Below the pieces are notes generated by a model. That model worked only from the letters and a program-made list of their open reading frames with translations. It had not been told where the DNA came from and did no database searches. Below are positions 21,959 through 33,030 of a DNA stretch of 64,000 bases, piece after piece (position 1 is the first letter of the stretch; each line of letters starts with the position of its first letter). The translations under genes and the position numbers were made by a program. This stretch comes from Gonapodya prolifera JEL478 (lineage: Eukaryota; Monoblepharomycota; Monoblepharidomycetes; Monoblepharidales; Gonapodyaceae): contig KQ965736.1 in the NCBI GenBank assembly GCA_001574975.1, forward strand, positions 127,725-191,724, in the 5' to 3' direction.

Positions 21959-24091
21959 TTATTTCGACCTCCAGTTAAAAATCATCCATCCACCGACGTT
22001 CTGGATCTTTAGCACGAGCGTGGACAAGCTGCCGACGAGCACGACGATACCCATGATCAGGAAACCGCGGCTGGGGTGGTCGAGGTTGGCGGCGAAGATG
22101 ACGTCTGAAAGTTGGGGGAGTGGCACAAACATCAATAACGCATCTCGAGACCCAAGTCGCACAATAATCAACTCACTGAAAATAGCTCCTCCGATGTTAC
22201 CACCGGCGCCCACCATGCCGGACACGGTCCCCTTCCGGAGGGGGTCCACGAAGGGCACGAGGGCGTACGTGGAACCGCACGCGGCCTCGGTGAGGAGGGA
22301 GAACACGACAAGGACGACCATTGCCGGGGCAATGGAGTCCATGAAGGAGAAGCCGACCAGGGCCACGCCGTTGAGGAGGAGGATGACGAGCTGGACGCCC
22401 ATGCGGCCGACGAGGGGGTTCGCGGTCTTGCTCGCAAAGTAATCGCTGGCGATTCCGCCGCATGCGCGGGAGAAGAGGTTGAGAAGGCCGAATGTGGACC
22501 CGAGGAGCCCGGCAGTGGATTGGCTGATGTATTGGCATTGGGTGGCATCAGTGGAGGGGTTGCAGTCGGGTTTAATGAAGTCTGGTTGGAGAGAAAGGGG
22601 GAGACAAGTGTCAGGTGTCCGTGCGACAAGGGAGAAAACCGAACAAGCTTGGTTTCCCCAGCGGGAAAGACCGTGCACTCACGTTTGGACAGGTACCCTC
22701 CGAGCTTCGAGTCGACACTGAGCTCCACACCGAACGAGCAAGCGTACATGAGCATGAGAACCAGGACGGGCGGGGAGACAGCCAACTTTGCAAACTCGAT
22801 GATGTTCTGCCACATGGTCTTGCTCTGGGCGGGTCCGTCCGACGTGACGACGACGGTGGTGGGAACGGACTTCTCGGAGGCAGAAGAGTCCTTGGCGGGG
22901 GCGGGGGCGTCCTTGGCGTCGTTGACGAGGGTTTCCGCGTGGAACAAGGACACGTCCGACATGGTGCGGTCGCCGAATTCGACGTCCGTGGCGGTGGAGT
23001 CGGGGCGGGGCTTGAGGGGCTTGTCGTCACCGAGGAAGAAGCTGCGAGGCGAGGAGGAGGGGGAGGCGTTGGGCAAATGCCACACGTGGAAGGCGGTGAG
23101 AATGGAGTGACAACGGAGGGAGTGCGGTTTGGAGTACTCACACAAGAACAGCCACGAAGATACAGAAAACGGCCGGCACGAGGAGGGTCACGCGCCATGT
23201 GTAGTGGGTGGGAACACCAGCGGCCTGGAATGCGTTGTAGACCTGAGGAGTGAGGAGGTAGGTGACACCAGCACCGAGGTTACCCCAGCCGGCGGAGAGA
23301 GCTGGGAGAGAGGAAAAAAGCGGTTGCTTTAGTTGGGGCGGTGGAGAGGAAAGGAGGGAGGGGAGTCTTACCGTTTGCACTACCGATGACATTGGAAGAG
23401 AAGAGGGATTGGGTCCAGTATTGGCAGGGGACAAAAACGGCGCCTATGGAGCGAAGTGAAAAGGATTGTGCATTGGAGGGAGAGTGCATGCATTGGTATG
23501 TCGACGAGAAAAAAACTCACCGAGAATCCCCACAAAGAAGCGAGTGGCGATAAGACCGGTGCCAGAGTTCACGAATCCAGCGCACATCAGAGGAATGCTG
23601 CCAACGACCAGCAGAGTGGACATGACGCGGCGGGCGCCGATGGCGTCGACGAGGGGTCCGACGAAAAACCGGAAAATGACTGTCGAGAGGACGTTGGTGA
23701 CATCAGAGGTGGAGGCAGAGGCGTCAGTAATGCTGTGAGGAGAGGTGGAGGTTGCTAATTAATTGGAGAAGTGAGGTGGAATGTGAGAGGTGAATCAACT
23801 CACCCTGTGTCGCTTTTGATGGAGGGCATGATAGCCGTGATGGCGAACCAGCCCGTGAAGGCGGAGAAAAAACCGAGAGTGGCGAGGAAGAACGAGCGCA
23901 TGTGAATCCTCCTGAAGGAGGCGAGGTTGATTTCCTGGAGAATGGGGGACGGGACACGGGAGCACGATGGCGTGACGGCACCGCACCTCGGGACCCGCCC
24001 AACTCACGGTTGCCTTTCCTGTATCGTCCGTCTCCAGTTCCCTGGCGGAGCCGAAGTAGACTCGCTTGTCGACGCTGATTGGGATCTTCAT
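21959..24091 (-). CDS. Nitrate/nitrite transporter, NRT2/CrnA type (MFS, NNP family)
   Basis: Begins MKIPISVDKRVYFGSAREL at 24091, followed by NLASFRRIHMRSFFLATLG and GWFAITAIMPSIKSDTG. The helix-5 NNP signature is clear as AGWGNLGAGVTYLLTPQVY. The family's nitrate-contact Arg positions lie in FRFFVGPLVDAIGARR. A long hydrophilic central loop with DVEFGDRTMSDVSLFHAETL follows, typical of fungal CrnA proteins, where it is a regulatory target. The second half contains STAGLLGSTFGLLNLFSRACGG and RMGVQLVILLLNGVALVGFS. About twelve membrane segments are predicted. At least six short introns. The carrier imports nitrate by proton symport at the plasma membrane. No nitrate or nitrite reductase gene is visible in the window. 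Confidence 0.9.
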
Positions 24092-24677
24092 GGCAGCGAT
24101 TGGTGTCGGGAGATTGGGTTTGGCAGGAGAGATTGGATGCGACTTTCGGTTCGTTTCTCGGCGACACGAGTGTGGGTTGAGTTCTGGACTAAGCAGACGA
24201 AACGATCTCCTTATAAGCGACCCCGCAGGTGGAGGATTGCGCACGGGAAAATGGATGTTCAGACCCTGGCCCTGCGGCCGTCTGTGCCACAGGGAAATTC
24301 CCCCGCGATCATTTGTTCCTTGTATGGACAAACCTATCGTTCGATCAATCATCGCGTGATGGGGAACGTTAATACCTATAAATGCGTAGACAGAATCAGT
24401 CAATTAATTATTTCAATAATTTTAGTGCCAGATCTATCGGTGCTCTCCGCTCACCCCACACCTCTCGCGTTCCCCATCTGCGCACTTGCATGTAACGAAA
24501 AACATTTGCATATTGAAAAGATTAAATCGGCAATAATCCAAGGCATAACACATCTATCCCGGACTTGTTTTCCATCAGTTGCATTATTCCTCCTTTCCTT
24601 CCTCTCATACCCGTCTAGGTCTAGCCTCTTACCCTCCCCTTCCACCCTCCCATTCCTTCTCTTCCTTTGATTTCCTT
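24092..24677. other. Intergenic region upstream of nitrate transporter
   Basis: About 590 bases with AT-rich tracts near 24390-24430 and 24490-24560. It is the likely promoter of the nitrate transporter. GATA-core sequences occur, but are too common to count as sites. Confidence 0.4.
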
Positions 24678-26680
24678 CTACACCCTCATGAACCAACCTC
24701 CGGCCTCCTCCATCTCGTCCGCCTCGTCCACCTCCGCATCGCCACCTCCTGCTCTTGCACTCCCACCACTCCAAACCACCTCAGACACCTTCACGTCCTC
24801 CCACTCAACGAGTCTGGCCCCCTTGACAGCCGGCTCGACCACCCTCTCCCAGCGCGGGAATCCTTCGTCACCGCCAGGCGTGAGCACCATGTAGGATGTG
24901 GGGAGGCTCATGGGAACGTGATCCGCCTGCGCTTCTGTGTGCACGAACAGTGCGGGCCTCCGCGGAACAGGGTGGAGAAGAGGGTGGTCCATGCTTTTGC
25001 TTGGCGTGGGCGACGTCTTGGGAAGGTCAACCAGCGACAGCGACTTTGGGGTCAGTCCGAGATCTGCGACGTCGTCCACGTCTTCGGTGTAACGGTATGC
25101 CGTGGTCAGTGCAATGGAAATCGAACGCGTCGATGCGGTATGTCGTGGTCAATGCAATGCAAATCCTCATGAGGCAACCCGCGCCAACGACTCTCAAACC
25201 CCAACCACCCACCGATCCGCTCTTCGCACCCCCCCGGCACCTCTTGATCCTCTTGACCCTCTCCATCGCTACCATCACTTGATCCGTACGACATCAGCGC
25301 CTTCTCTCTGACTCCCCATGGAACGGGCGGGTTCGGGCGGCGCGGCGGTGCGAGGAAGGTGTCGGCGTCGTCGAGCTGCGACACAGGCGCGGAGATGGCG
25401 CTGCCTGAACAACCGGTCGAGGTGTGCATGGCGGAAGCGTAGGAGAGGAGGGTGGCGCATCTAGGTGGAGGTTGGTGGGTGTATAGGCGACGCGAGAGGT
25501 TAGAGAATGGTTTGTGAGCGAAGGGTGAGGAATCGTGAAAAAAGGTTGGTGCCGGTCTATCCAACCAACTCCAGGCACACACCGGCCCCCAAAACCAAAC
25601 GTGCACCACGACGCCGTTCCCCTTCACCCTCAAAAGAGCACCTCGCCACTATTTCTTAACCCCTCACCTTCTCCCGCTCCCCTCAAACCAGGTCTTCCTC
25701 TCCTCCTCTTCCACCCTGCTCCTTACCTCCAAGTCATCCACACCCCTCTGTCCGCCAACTGCACCTACACCTGCCGCCACGCTTCCTCCCCCCTTTGCTC
25801 CCCTTGCGTGCACGTTCACAGGGTACCCCATTTGCTTCTCCAGCTCCGCCTTGCGCTTCTTTGTCGCTTCCTCACGCGCAAGCCGCGCCCGGAGGACCCT
25901 GGCCAGAGCGAGGAGACGGTGGTACGTTGATTTTGGCGAGTGGATCCATGCGCGGCGCGGGAGTGCGGGCGGTGGAGTCCGGGGGGGCTGGGCCGGGTCT
26001 GGATTGGATGAATTGTAGGAGGATCAAAACCGAACCCGATGATAGAGCCGCAACGTTTCGGCCCGCAAACACGATGTCACACCTTGGCTTTGTACCAGCG
26101 GAGCGTTCCCGCTCCACTGCTGTGGTGCCACGCCGGCCAGAATCGTCGCAAGGCCCAAAGGAAGTGGTCGGGCAGCGAGGTTGAACGGGGCCAGCGCGAG
26201 CTTGTTGCAGAGTGACGGCGCGTCCAAAAGAAGCTGAAAATTGTGTTTTGGGTGGAGAATCAGACGTAGAGCGGCCGGGCGAGAGAGGGAGGGCGTGCGA
26301 ACCGGAAGGTTGAAGTGTCACCACAAGTGGACTGTGGAACTCCCGCTCTCGTTCGAAAAACCGAACATCCAAGACAATAAAACGATAAAAATGAACCCAA
26401 TGGATAGATCGAGCTGCGTCCTGTCGGGCCATCCCATCTTCCTCCCCTGTGCGAACACAACCCGCATCCAACATCACCACCCCGCAGCACCCAGTCATCG
26501 ACTCACCCTTTCCAAATGCCCGTCTTCCTCTCTTGTCCACGTTATCTGCGGGTACTTGTCGTCGCCCGGCGTCAGCTCGGGAAGGTCGCGAGGAGCAGTG
26601 GCACCGGAGGGGAACGCGTCGGGGACACGAGGAGCGGAGGGAGTGTGCAAGTCGGGTGTGTGCGCGCGTTTGTGTGGCAT
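24678..26680 (-). CDS. Unknown protein (exon structure uncertain)
   Basis: The first exon reads MPHKRAHTPDLHTPSAPR to REEDGHLER (26507-26680) and splices in frame to LLLDAPSLCNKLALAPFNLA (26083-26233), then to a segment with YHRLLALARVLRARLAREE and KKRKAELEKQMGYPV, a probable helix. Downstream open exons are DTFLAPPRRPNPPVPWG (near 25340) and a last one with FVHTEAQADHVPMSLPTSYM to WFMRV at 24678. They may belong to the same gene or to a second one. A stop would be reached near 25660 without another splice. I recognise no family. The alternative is two small adjacent genes. Confidence 0.35.
25091..25171. repeat. Imperfect 30-base direct repeat
   Basis: CGGTATGCCGTGGTCAGTGC with AATGGAAATC at about 25091 is repeated as CGGTATGTCGTGGTCAATGC with AATGCAAATC about 42 bases later (near 25134). 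Three to four mismatches. Confidence 0.7.
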
Positions 26681-27070
26681 TGGGTCGGTTTTTCGAGACA
26701 ATGTGAGAGAAGGGACTGGGTGAAAAAGAGTGGGATGACACCAGTAAAGCTTGGCTGCCCAAACTCTTTTTTCGGTCGGAAAAACTGTATCAAAGTATCT
26801 CAGCTCTGCCGGCACCCCTCATCCTCGTGATTAAAGATTGCCCTGGTCAGGTTAGACATGGACTCCATGCCGAGGCGGAACAGCTTTCGATTATTGGAAC
26901 ATATTTGTGACGAGAGGAGTTTCATTTGCACTTTATGTACATCAATTTGCGCAATTAAAAAATATTGTTGAATATGCTGGGTCATTGCCGTATCGGTATG
27001 CAGACGGTCTTGCGCTCTATTTGTACTTCTTGACCTTCCAACCACCTCTCCCTCCCGTCCCTTCCGTTCG
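26681..27070. other. Intergenic region
   Basis: About 390 bases between the unknown gene and the MFS relic. No coding segment recognised. Confidence 0.35.
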
Positions 27071-27949
27071 TCACGCTGTGTCCACCACTTGCACTACCAT
27101 TTTCTTGAGAGGCACATGTCTGACAAACACAGCGAAGATGATACCTACAGCCACGACGGCTGTCCCAGAAATAAATGATACGCGGAGACCGTCGACAGTG
27201 GCGTGGATATAAGCCCCATTTAGGGCAACGACGGCATCAGCTGGGATGTGCGAGATGTCAGCTCGTTGGCTGGAGTAACAGGTGTTGAGGTAGGAGTTGT
27301 AAAGCTGTGGGAAAGAATTTAGCAACAGAGCATAGTGCACAATTGCAATGGTGCAACAACGAACCCCAATCTGCTCAGACTTGAGCCCGAATTCTGTCCC
27401 CACGGATGTGAAGTAGCCTGGAAGTTTCGACTTGAGCACATTGGAGAAGACTATCTGGAAAGCAGCAACGCCAATAGCGCTGTTACGGTTGGAATGCCTG
27501 TCTGATTACGAATGAGCCACAGTTTGGGAGCGTTACGTACCCGCCAAGCAATCGAATGAAACTTGCAATCGTCGTCGCGGGACCGTTCAGCTGTTGACCA
27601 AGCCACGGTAGTGTCAGGTTCGTTTTATTTCTCCCCCAAATGAGACACAGCCAACCTTATGCGGAGCACTCGTTTGTGCAATCATTTGCGCACTATTGAT
27701 GACAAGACCGACGCCTGCCCCGGCCAATATCTGCGGGATTACTTCCAGGACAATAGCAGCATCGGTATCCCAAAGGTAAAAGAGGCCCATTCCGACCGTG
27801 AGAGATACCAGCCCAATCGTTGGGAACCAACGGTACTGCCCAGTTCTCGAGGTAACCTGACCCGATCCTATTGAGACGACTATCATAAAGACACTTGGAA
27901 GAAATATGACTGTTGTATTGGGTGATGGGACCGTGTTTTCTTTGCTCAT
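27071..27949 (-). pseudogene. Relic C-terminal half of an MFS exporter, paralogous to the gene at 28910-31624
   Basis: The exons align with the second half of the neighbouring exporter: MIVVSIGSGQVTSRTGQYRW against MIVFSIGTGLVTTRTGRYRW, DTDAAIVLEVIPQILAGAGV against DTDTAVIMEIIPQALSGAGV, and the terminal ALNGAYIHATVDGLRVSFIS against ALNGAYIRATIDGLRLSFIS. Nothing matching the first eight or so membrane segments lies upstream. Similarity fades just before 27949. The copy has an additional 60-base intron-like insert near 27590-27650 that splits 'APHK/LNGPATT'. The neighbour is continuous there. The remaining frame is still open, so loss was recent or the fragment is under residual constraint. It is not a full transporter. 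Confidence 0.75.
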
Positions 27950-28909
27950 GTAAGTGTCCGTTCTGATTGAACCAAGACACTTTACGACTATCGTGGGGGT
28001 TCCACGCCAAGGAGAATATCAACTGTTTTAAAGCAAGTAGGTGTTCGCTTATTAGGGCCTCACTCGCAAAAATGGAAATAGGCGGTCATGAAGTATGTAC
28101 TCGACATCACTCACCTGAAGTTCCATCTCTTCATTTTTACCCTCTCACTTACGAACTCCGACACGGCAGCTCATCCAGTATACATCCACGTCAAGTCTAC
28201 GTTTTTCTGTAGCGCACCTGTGTCGTGATGCCTCACCAAACGTTACACAGGGTAAATCTATGCTTAACGGGTCTTTGGTTTAGGCACAGGATGTACCCTA
28301 ACACTTCACAACTCCCATTTCTCTCCTAGAATAGCGTGCAGGAAACGGTCATGATCCGTCGATGCTAAGTTGTCGTGGCGGACCCAATCAAGCACCTACG
28401 AAAGGTATGACGGGAAAAGGTGCTGAGGACCCGATCTATGAAACTTAGTGCGCGTGGGACATAGTGATTCCCTCTTGATGAAAATGACAAAGTTGACTTA
28501 GGTACGGAGACGTGGGAGAGGCCGCGTGCCATGACACTTCGTGAAAGGGGCGAGTGGTAAGAACCTGCCCTTGGCGCTGCGAGGAAATAAATGCTGTGGA
28601 GCGTTCTCACACGAGGAGATTTCATCAAAGGAACAATCGGAGAATGAAATGGGTGCTGCCCCGAGTCTCGAAAGGAAAAAAAAAATTGTTTGGTGAACGT
28701 CATGATTTTGGGCGGGAAGCAACTGACCCAAGTGGATTCTGACGAAACCTTCAGCCAATTATCCAGAAAATGTCACTTTATCATTGGTAGGCTTTCGTCA
28801 ATTACAAATTATAGAACATGCAATATATCATGATACACCAGAGTCAGAGTGCAAACGATCTTGAGGTCGATATATACCTTTCACTCATTATCCCCCCCTC
28901 TCGCTTCCA
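27950..28909. other. Intergenic region between MFS relic and intact MFS gene
   Basis: About 960 bases. I looked for the missing N-terminal half of the relic and did not find it. Reading frames here lack membrane-type composition or family motifs. Confidence 0.4.
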
Positions 28910-31624
28910 TCACTCCCGTTCGTCAACATGCACAACAGTTTTCTTGAGAGGTACGTGCTTGGTAAACACAGCGAAGAGGATTCCCACAGCCACGACGGCC
29001 GCGCCGGAGATGAAGGAGAGGCGGAGACCATCGATAGTGGCGCGAATGTACGCGCCATTCAGGGCAGCCAAGGCGTCGGTGGAGATGGAAGAGATGTCGG
29101 TTCGTTGCGTGGAGTAGCGGGTGTTGAGGTAGGAGCTGTACAGCTGTGGGGAAGACGGTCGAGGTTAAGCAACAGAGCACATTGAATGAGCGAAAAGACG
29201 CAGTGCAGCCAACTCACCGCAATAACGTCGGGCGATAGCTGGAGCTGTGCGGCGACGCCTGCAAAGTAGCCTGGAAGTTTGGACGTAAGTACGTTGGCGA
29301 AGATGGTTTCGAACACGGCGATTCCGATTGCTCTGTAAAGGTAGGCAGGCAGGCAGTTGGGTCAGTTCACACGTCCATGCCCATCTCTGGCAAGCAGTAC
29401 CTACCCGCCAAGTAACCTCATGAAATTTGCTGTCGTCGTCGCTGGACCATTGAGCGAATGCGGCGCGCTCGTTTGGGCAATCATCTGCCCAACATTGGTG
29501 ATCACGCCGACGCCCGCCCCCGACAAGGCCTGTGGGATGATTTCCATGATAACGGCCGTGTCCGTGTCCCAAATGTAGAAAATTCCCGTGCCCACGGTGA
29601 TCAAGACGAGTCCGACGGACGGGAACCACCGGTACCGCCCGGTCCTGGTCGTCACCAGCCCGGTTCCGATGGAGAACACGATCATAAATGCGCTGAAAAG
29701 AGAAGAAAGGACGTGGTGGTTTTAGTGGGCGAGTTGTGCGGGTCGTGACGATGCGACACTCACGTGAACGGAAGGTTGTTCACACCACTCTCAGTGGCAC
29801 TCATTCCACGGACGGTTTGGAAGTAGACCTATTCAAAGAAAAAGAAGCGAGGGGGAAGGGGAGGGGGGAACCAAAAATGAGCAAGTGCAGAAACGGAGAA
29901 CATCATTCGGTACCTACCGGAATGAAGTACGACAGGCCGTACATAGCCCACCCTCCAAAGAAGAGACTAATCACCGCAATCGTGTAATTCCTTGTTTTGA
30001 ACAACTGCAACGGTACGATGGGCTCCTTTGCGTGCTTGGCTTCCCACCTGACAAAGGCTGCGAACGCCACAATGGCGAGCACAAAGCACCCAATGACCTC
30101 CCCGCTTGTCCAGGTGTAAGTGCCCCCACCCCACGACAGGGCGAGGAGGAGTACCGTGCACGCCCCCGTGAGGAGGAGCAGCCCGAAATGGTCCACGCGG
30201 TGGATCTGTTCCCGGAACGTGCCCGTGGCGGGCTTCACCTTGATCCCGAAGATGGCGCCGACGAGCGTGAGCGCGGAAAAGGGAAGCACGATGTAGAACC
30301 CCCAGCGCCAGTTGAGGTGGTCGACGAGGAGACCGCCGACGAGGGGCTTTTGGGTTTGGGGGGGAGGAAGTGAGGAAGGGTGTGGGTGAGGCATGATCCT
30401 TGGAGCGAGTGCATCGTCAAGTTACTTACACCAATGGCGGCGGTGGATCCGGCGATAGCAGCTAAAATGCCCGTGAACGATCCAAGCTGTTCGGGTGGGA
30501 CTGTGGGGCAGCGAGAAAAAAAACGGAAACGTGGTCAGTAAACAAATCAACTCCTGGAAGCTTTCACATGTTGTTTTCTGTTTGCATCCGACATCCAGTT
30601 CCATGCTTCTTCCATTACTCCGCTTCGCAGGGCACTAGACTCCAGCGGACTCATCGATCAGCGTTAACGCGCTTAGGCCTCGGTGCTCGCTGCTCTCGCC
30701 CCCTCCCATCGCCCCCTCGATACTCACTGACTTCCCCGACAACCACAAACGACAGCGCAATAATCGCTCCACCACCGATGCCCTGCATGACCCTGCTGAA
30801 GATGAGCATGGTCATGGACGTGGACGCGCCGCAGAGTGCGGTGAATATGAGGAACTCGACGATGTTGAAGATGATGACGGATTTGAGGCCGAACTGTAGG
30901 GGGGTGGTGTGAGAAGGAAGGGGATGAAAATGAGGGGAGAGATGGAGGACTTACGATGTCGGAGAGGGATCCCCATGCGGGTGAGAGTGCCGTACCTTTT
31001 GAGGTGGACGACGAGAACGGTTAGCAAATGGTCACGATTCCGTTTCTCGGGTCGGCAGTTGGCACCGTGTTACTCACTTGAGAGCAAGTACCCCGTCCCG
31101 ACCCACGCGTAGTTGGATTGCCCGTTGAGGTCTCTAGCGATTGTGGGGAGCATTGTGGCTGTTCAATTCGCATAGGAGAGGATGACAGTGAGTGTTGGTG
31201 TGTTGCATGCGAAAAGGAATCTCACGTACCGACGAGAGTGGAGCTCAGTGTCGCAATAGCCTGGTAGTAGTGGGGAGACAGGTCGCATTATAAAGGGTGA
31301 GGTTGTGGGCAGGTGATTAGATTACAATGCAAGACTTCTTACCACTGCAGGTTATGAAACCTTGTTAGTCATGTCTTTGCAGCACGGATGCAAATGAGCG
31401 GACTTACTAATGAGAGACATGGACGCCACGGTGAAGGTTGCAGTGGGCGTCACTTCCGTCACGATATCATCCTTTGGCGTTTCTTTTTTCAGAGTGACGT
31501 TCTCCATGGCCTCCAACTCCTTTGGGTGGACTTCCTGAGGCGGCGATGTTTGCTTTTCCGGATCGGCGTTTGCGTTTGTATCCGCGGAGCGCGTTGTGAG
31601 TGTGAGTGTGTGCTCGGTGCTCAT
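28910..31624 (-). CDS. MFS multidrug exporter, DHA2 (14-helix) type
   Basis: Starts MSTEHTLTLTTRSADTNAN at 31624, a polar cytosolic leader. Later exons include HLNWRWGFYIVLPFSALTLV, VDHFGLLLLTGACTVLLLAL, EPIVPLQLFKTRNYTIAVIS, SLFFGGWAMYGLSYFIPV, MIVFSIGTGLVTTRTGRYRW and a C-terminus with HVPLKKTVVHVDERE at 28910. The 'WRWxFYIxLP' motif and 'RNYTIAVI' are characteristic of fungal 14-spanner DHA2 drug:H+ antiporters (aflatoxin-pump type). It is likely a plasma-membrane exporter with unknown substrate. About eleven introns. The intron near 30500-30720 contains a GC-rich repeat also found in DTD1 introns. A half-length paralogue lies immediately downstream. Confidence 0.85.
30610..30710. repeat. 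GC-rich interspersed repeat in an MFS intron
   Basis: Contains CTCCGCTTCGCAGGGCAC and ATCAGCGTTAACGCGCTTAG followed by GCCTCGGTGCTCGC. The stretch TCAGCG..AACGCGCTTAGGCCTCG closely matches DTD1-intron copies with TCAGCGCGTAACGGCGCTTT and CACTTCGCGCTTAGGCCTC. Confidence 0.65.
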
Positions 31625-33030
31625 GGAGGTGTGTCGGCCGTGGTGGTCGGTGCGGACGGAGGAGGGGTGGGTGGAGACGGAGGCGGAGATTGGAATGTTA
31701 TGAAATGCATAGAAAATGACGGTTCTTTAAGTACGGGCAGGAGGAGGGCGTTGAGTCGTGAAAAGTCGAATAGGCGATTGAATCGACTAAAGGTTCCGAT
31801 GCGTCTGAATCCGCCCCATCGCCGCCGCTTTTCGGCGCAGCTGGCCACGCACATCCTGCGCACGCTCTGCCGCCTCTGTGTGGCTCGCTGCACCTCTCGT
31901 CCGCTGCGAGTGCGGAACACGAAGGCTGAGCGGGTAAATGGGTAAGGGTTTAGGCGCCCAATTTGGTCACTGAGTGCTGATTGCTTCCTTTTGATCGCCC
32001 GTCCCCGACGGTTTCTAAACTCAAATCTCCGGACTAATTACGTATGTATCGAAGCTAAATACGATCCACACACGCTGAAGCTGCAGAAGCTGGGGCATGG
32101 ACACTCATCAAACAACACATCAAGGCCAGAAGCCCCTATCGAGCAACAACTCAAGGAAGCGACGGTCGCCAGAAGCCAATCGACGGAAATTTGGTTTCAA
32201 AGATGTGAGAACACATACGTTCGCGGATGGAAGGTATTGTTTCTCTCGACACATTACGGGCCATTTCTTTTCAAGAGAAAAATAGTCTTGTGTTGAACCT
32301 CGAGTGTGAGCTCAGCCAGCGCAGGTTGCCCTCTCCAGGAAGATCTCTCGTACGAAAATTTTCCATTTTCTTCGGTTTCAACAACAGACGAAGAAACGTG
32401 ACAGGAGTGCAGTTTCATCCCAAAAATTGGCTATGAAGACCTACATGTCAGTCTTGGCAGTTACGATTTGATTGTCTCATGCACCGGGTTTGGTTTTGGA
32501 TCCAGTCAGTCTCCCGCGTGTGGTCTCCACACATATCAAAAGGAGCTCCGTCTCTCTTTATGGTCGCGCAGCCTGTTAAAAGCATGTATTAAGAAGAGAT
32601 AGTAGACTACCGAAGACGAATATTCTGGATTGTAATTTTGCGAACGGCTGAGGTGTGCCGACGTCAGGAGGGGTTTTTGGGTGGGAGAAATGAGTGGCCA
32701 CAGCTCGGCTTTTTGTTTCTTGACTCCTCGGCCCCTTCACTCTCCCCCTTTCCACCCTGGCTGCGCCAACTTGCATCGCGCGTCTCATCTCCACTCGAGC
32801 GTCTTGCGTGAGTCTACGGTTGGCTGGCGTGCGGGTGGGGACAGAGCGGGGAACGAGTGCCTAGTGGTGTCTTCTCGGTGGGGAAGGGAAATGTTCCGGA
32901 TGCTCCCTCGAAGGAAATCATACCATCGCTGAAGCCCAGACATCAGCTCTGCTCTGCCCACTCGCTCACCAATCCCCACCCCATCGCTCAGATCCCCGTC
33001 CGTCCTCCACTTCTCCGTCGCACATCTCCT
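31625..33030. other. Intergenic region, divergent promoters
   Basis: About 1.4 kb between the MFS exporter (minus) and the aminotransferase (plus). No convincing exon. The plus-strand stretch 32930-33030 is CT-rich with many CCCC/TCTCC runs just before the aminotransferase ATG, typical of a fungal core promoter and 5' leader. Confidence 0.4.

Noticed and set aside
21959-31624. Secondary-metabolite or nitrate-assimilation cluster
   Set aside because: Only a transporter, a regulator and an exporter are present. No reductase or biosynthetic core enzyme is seen.
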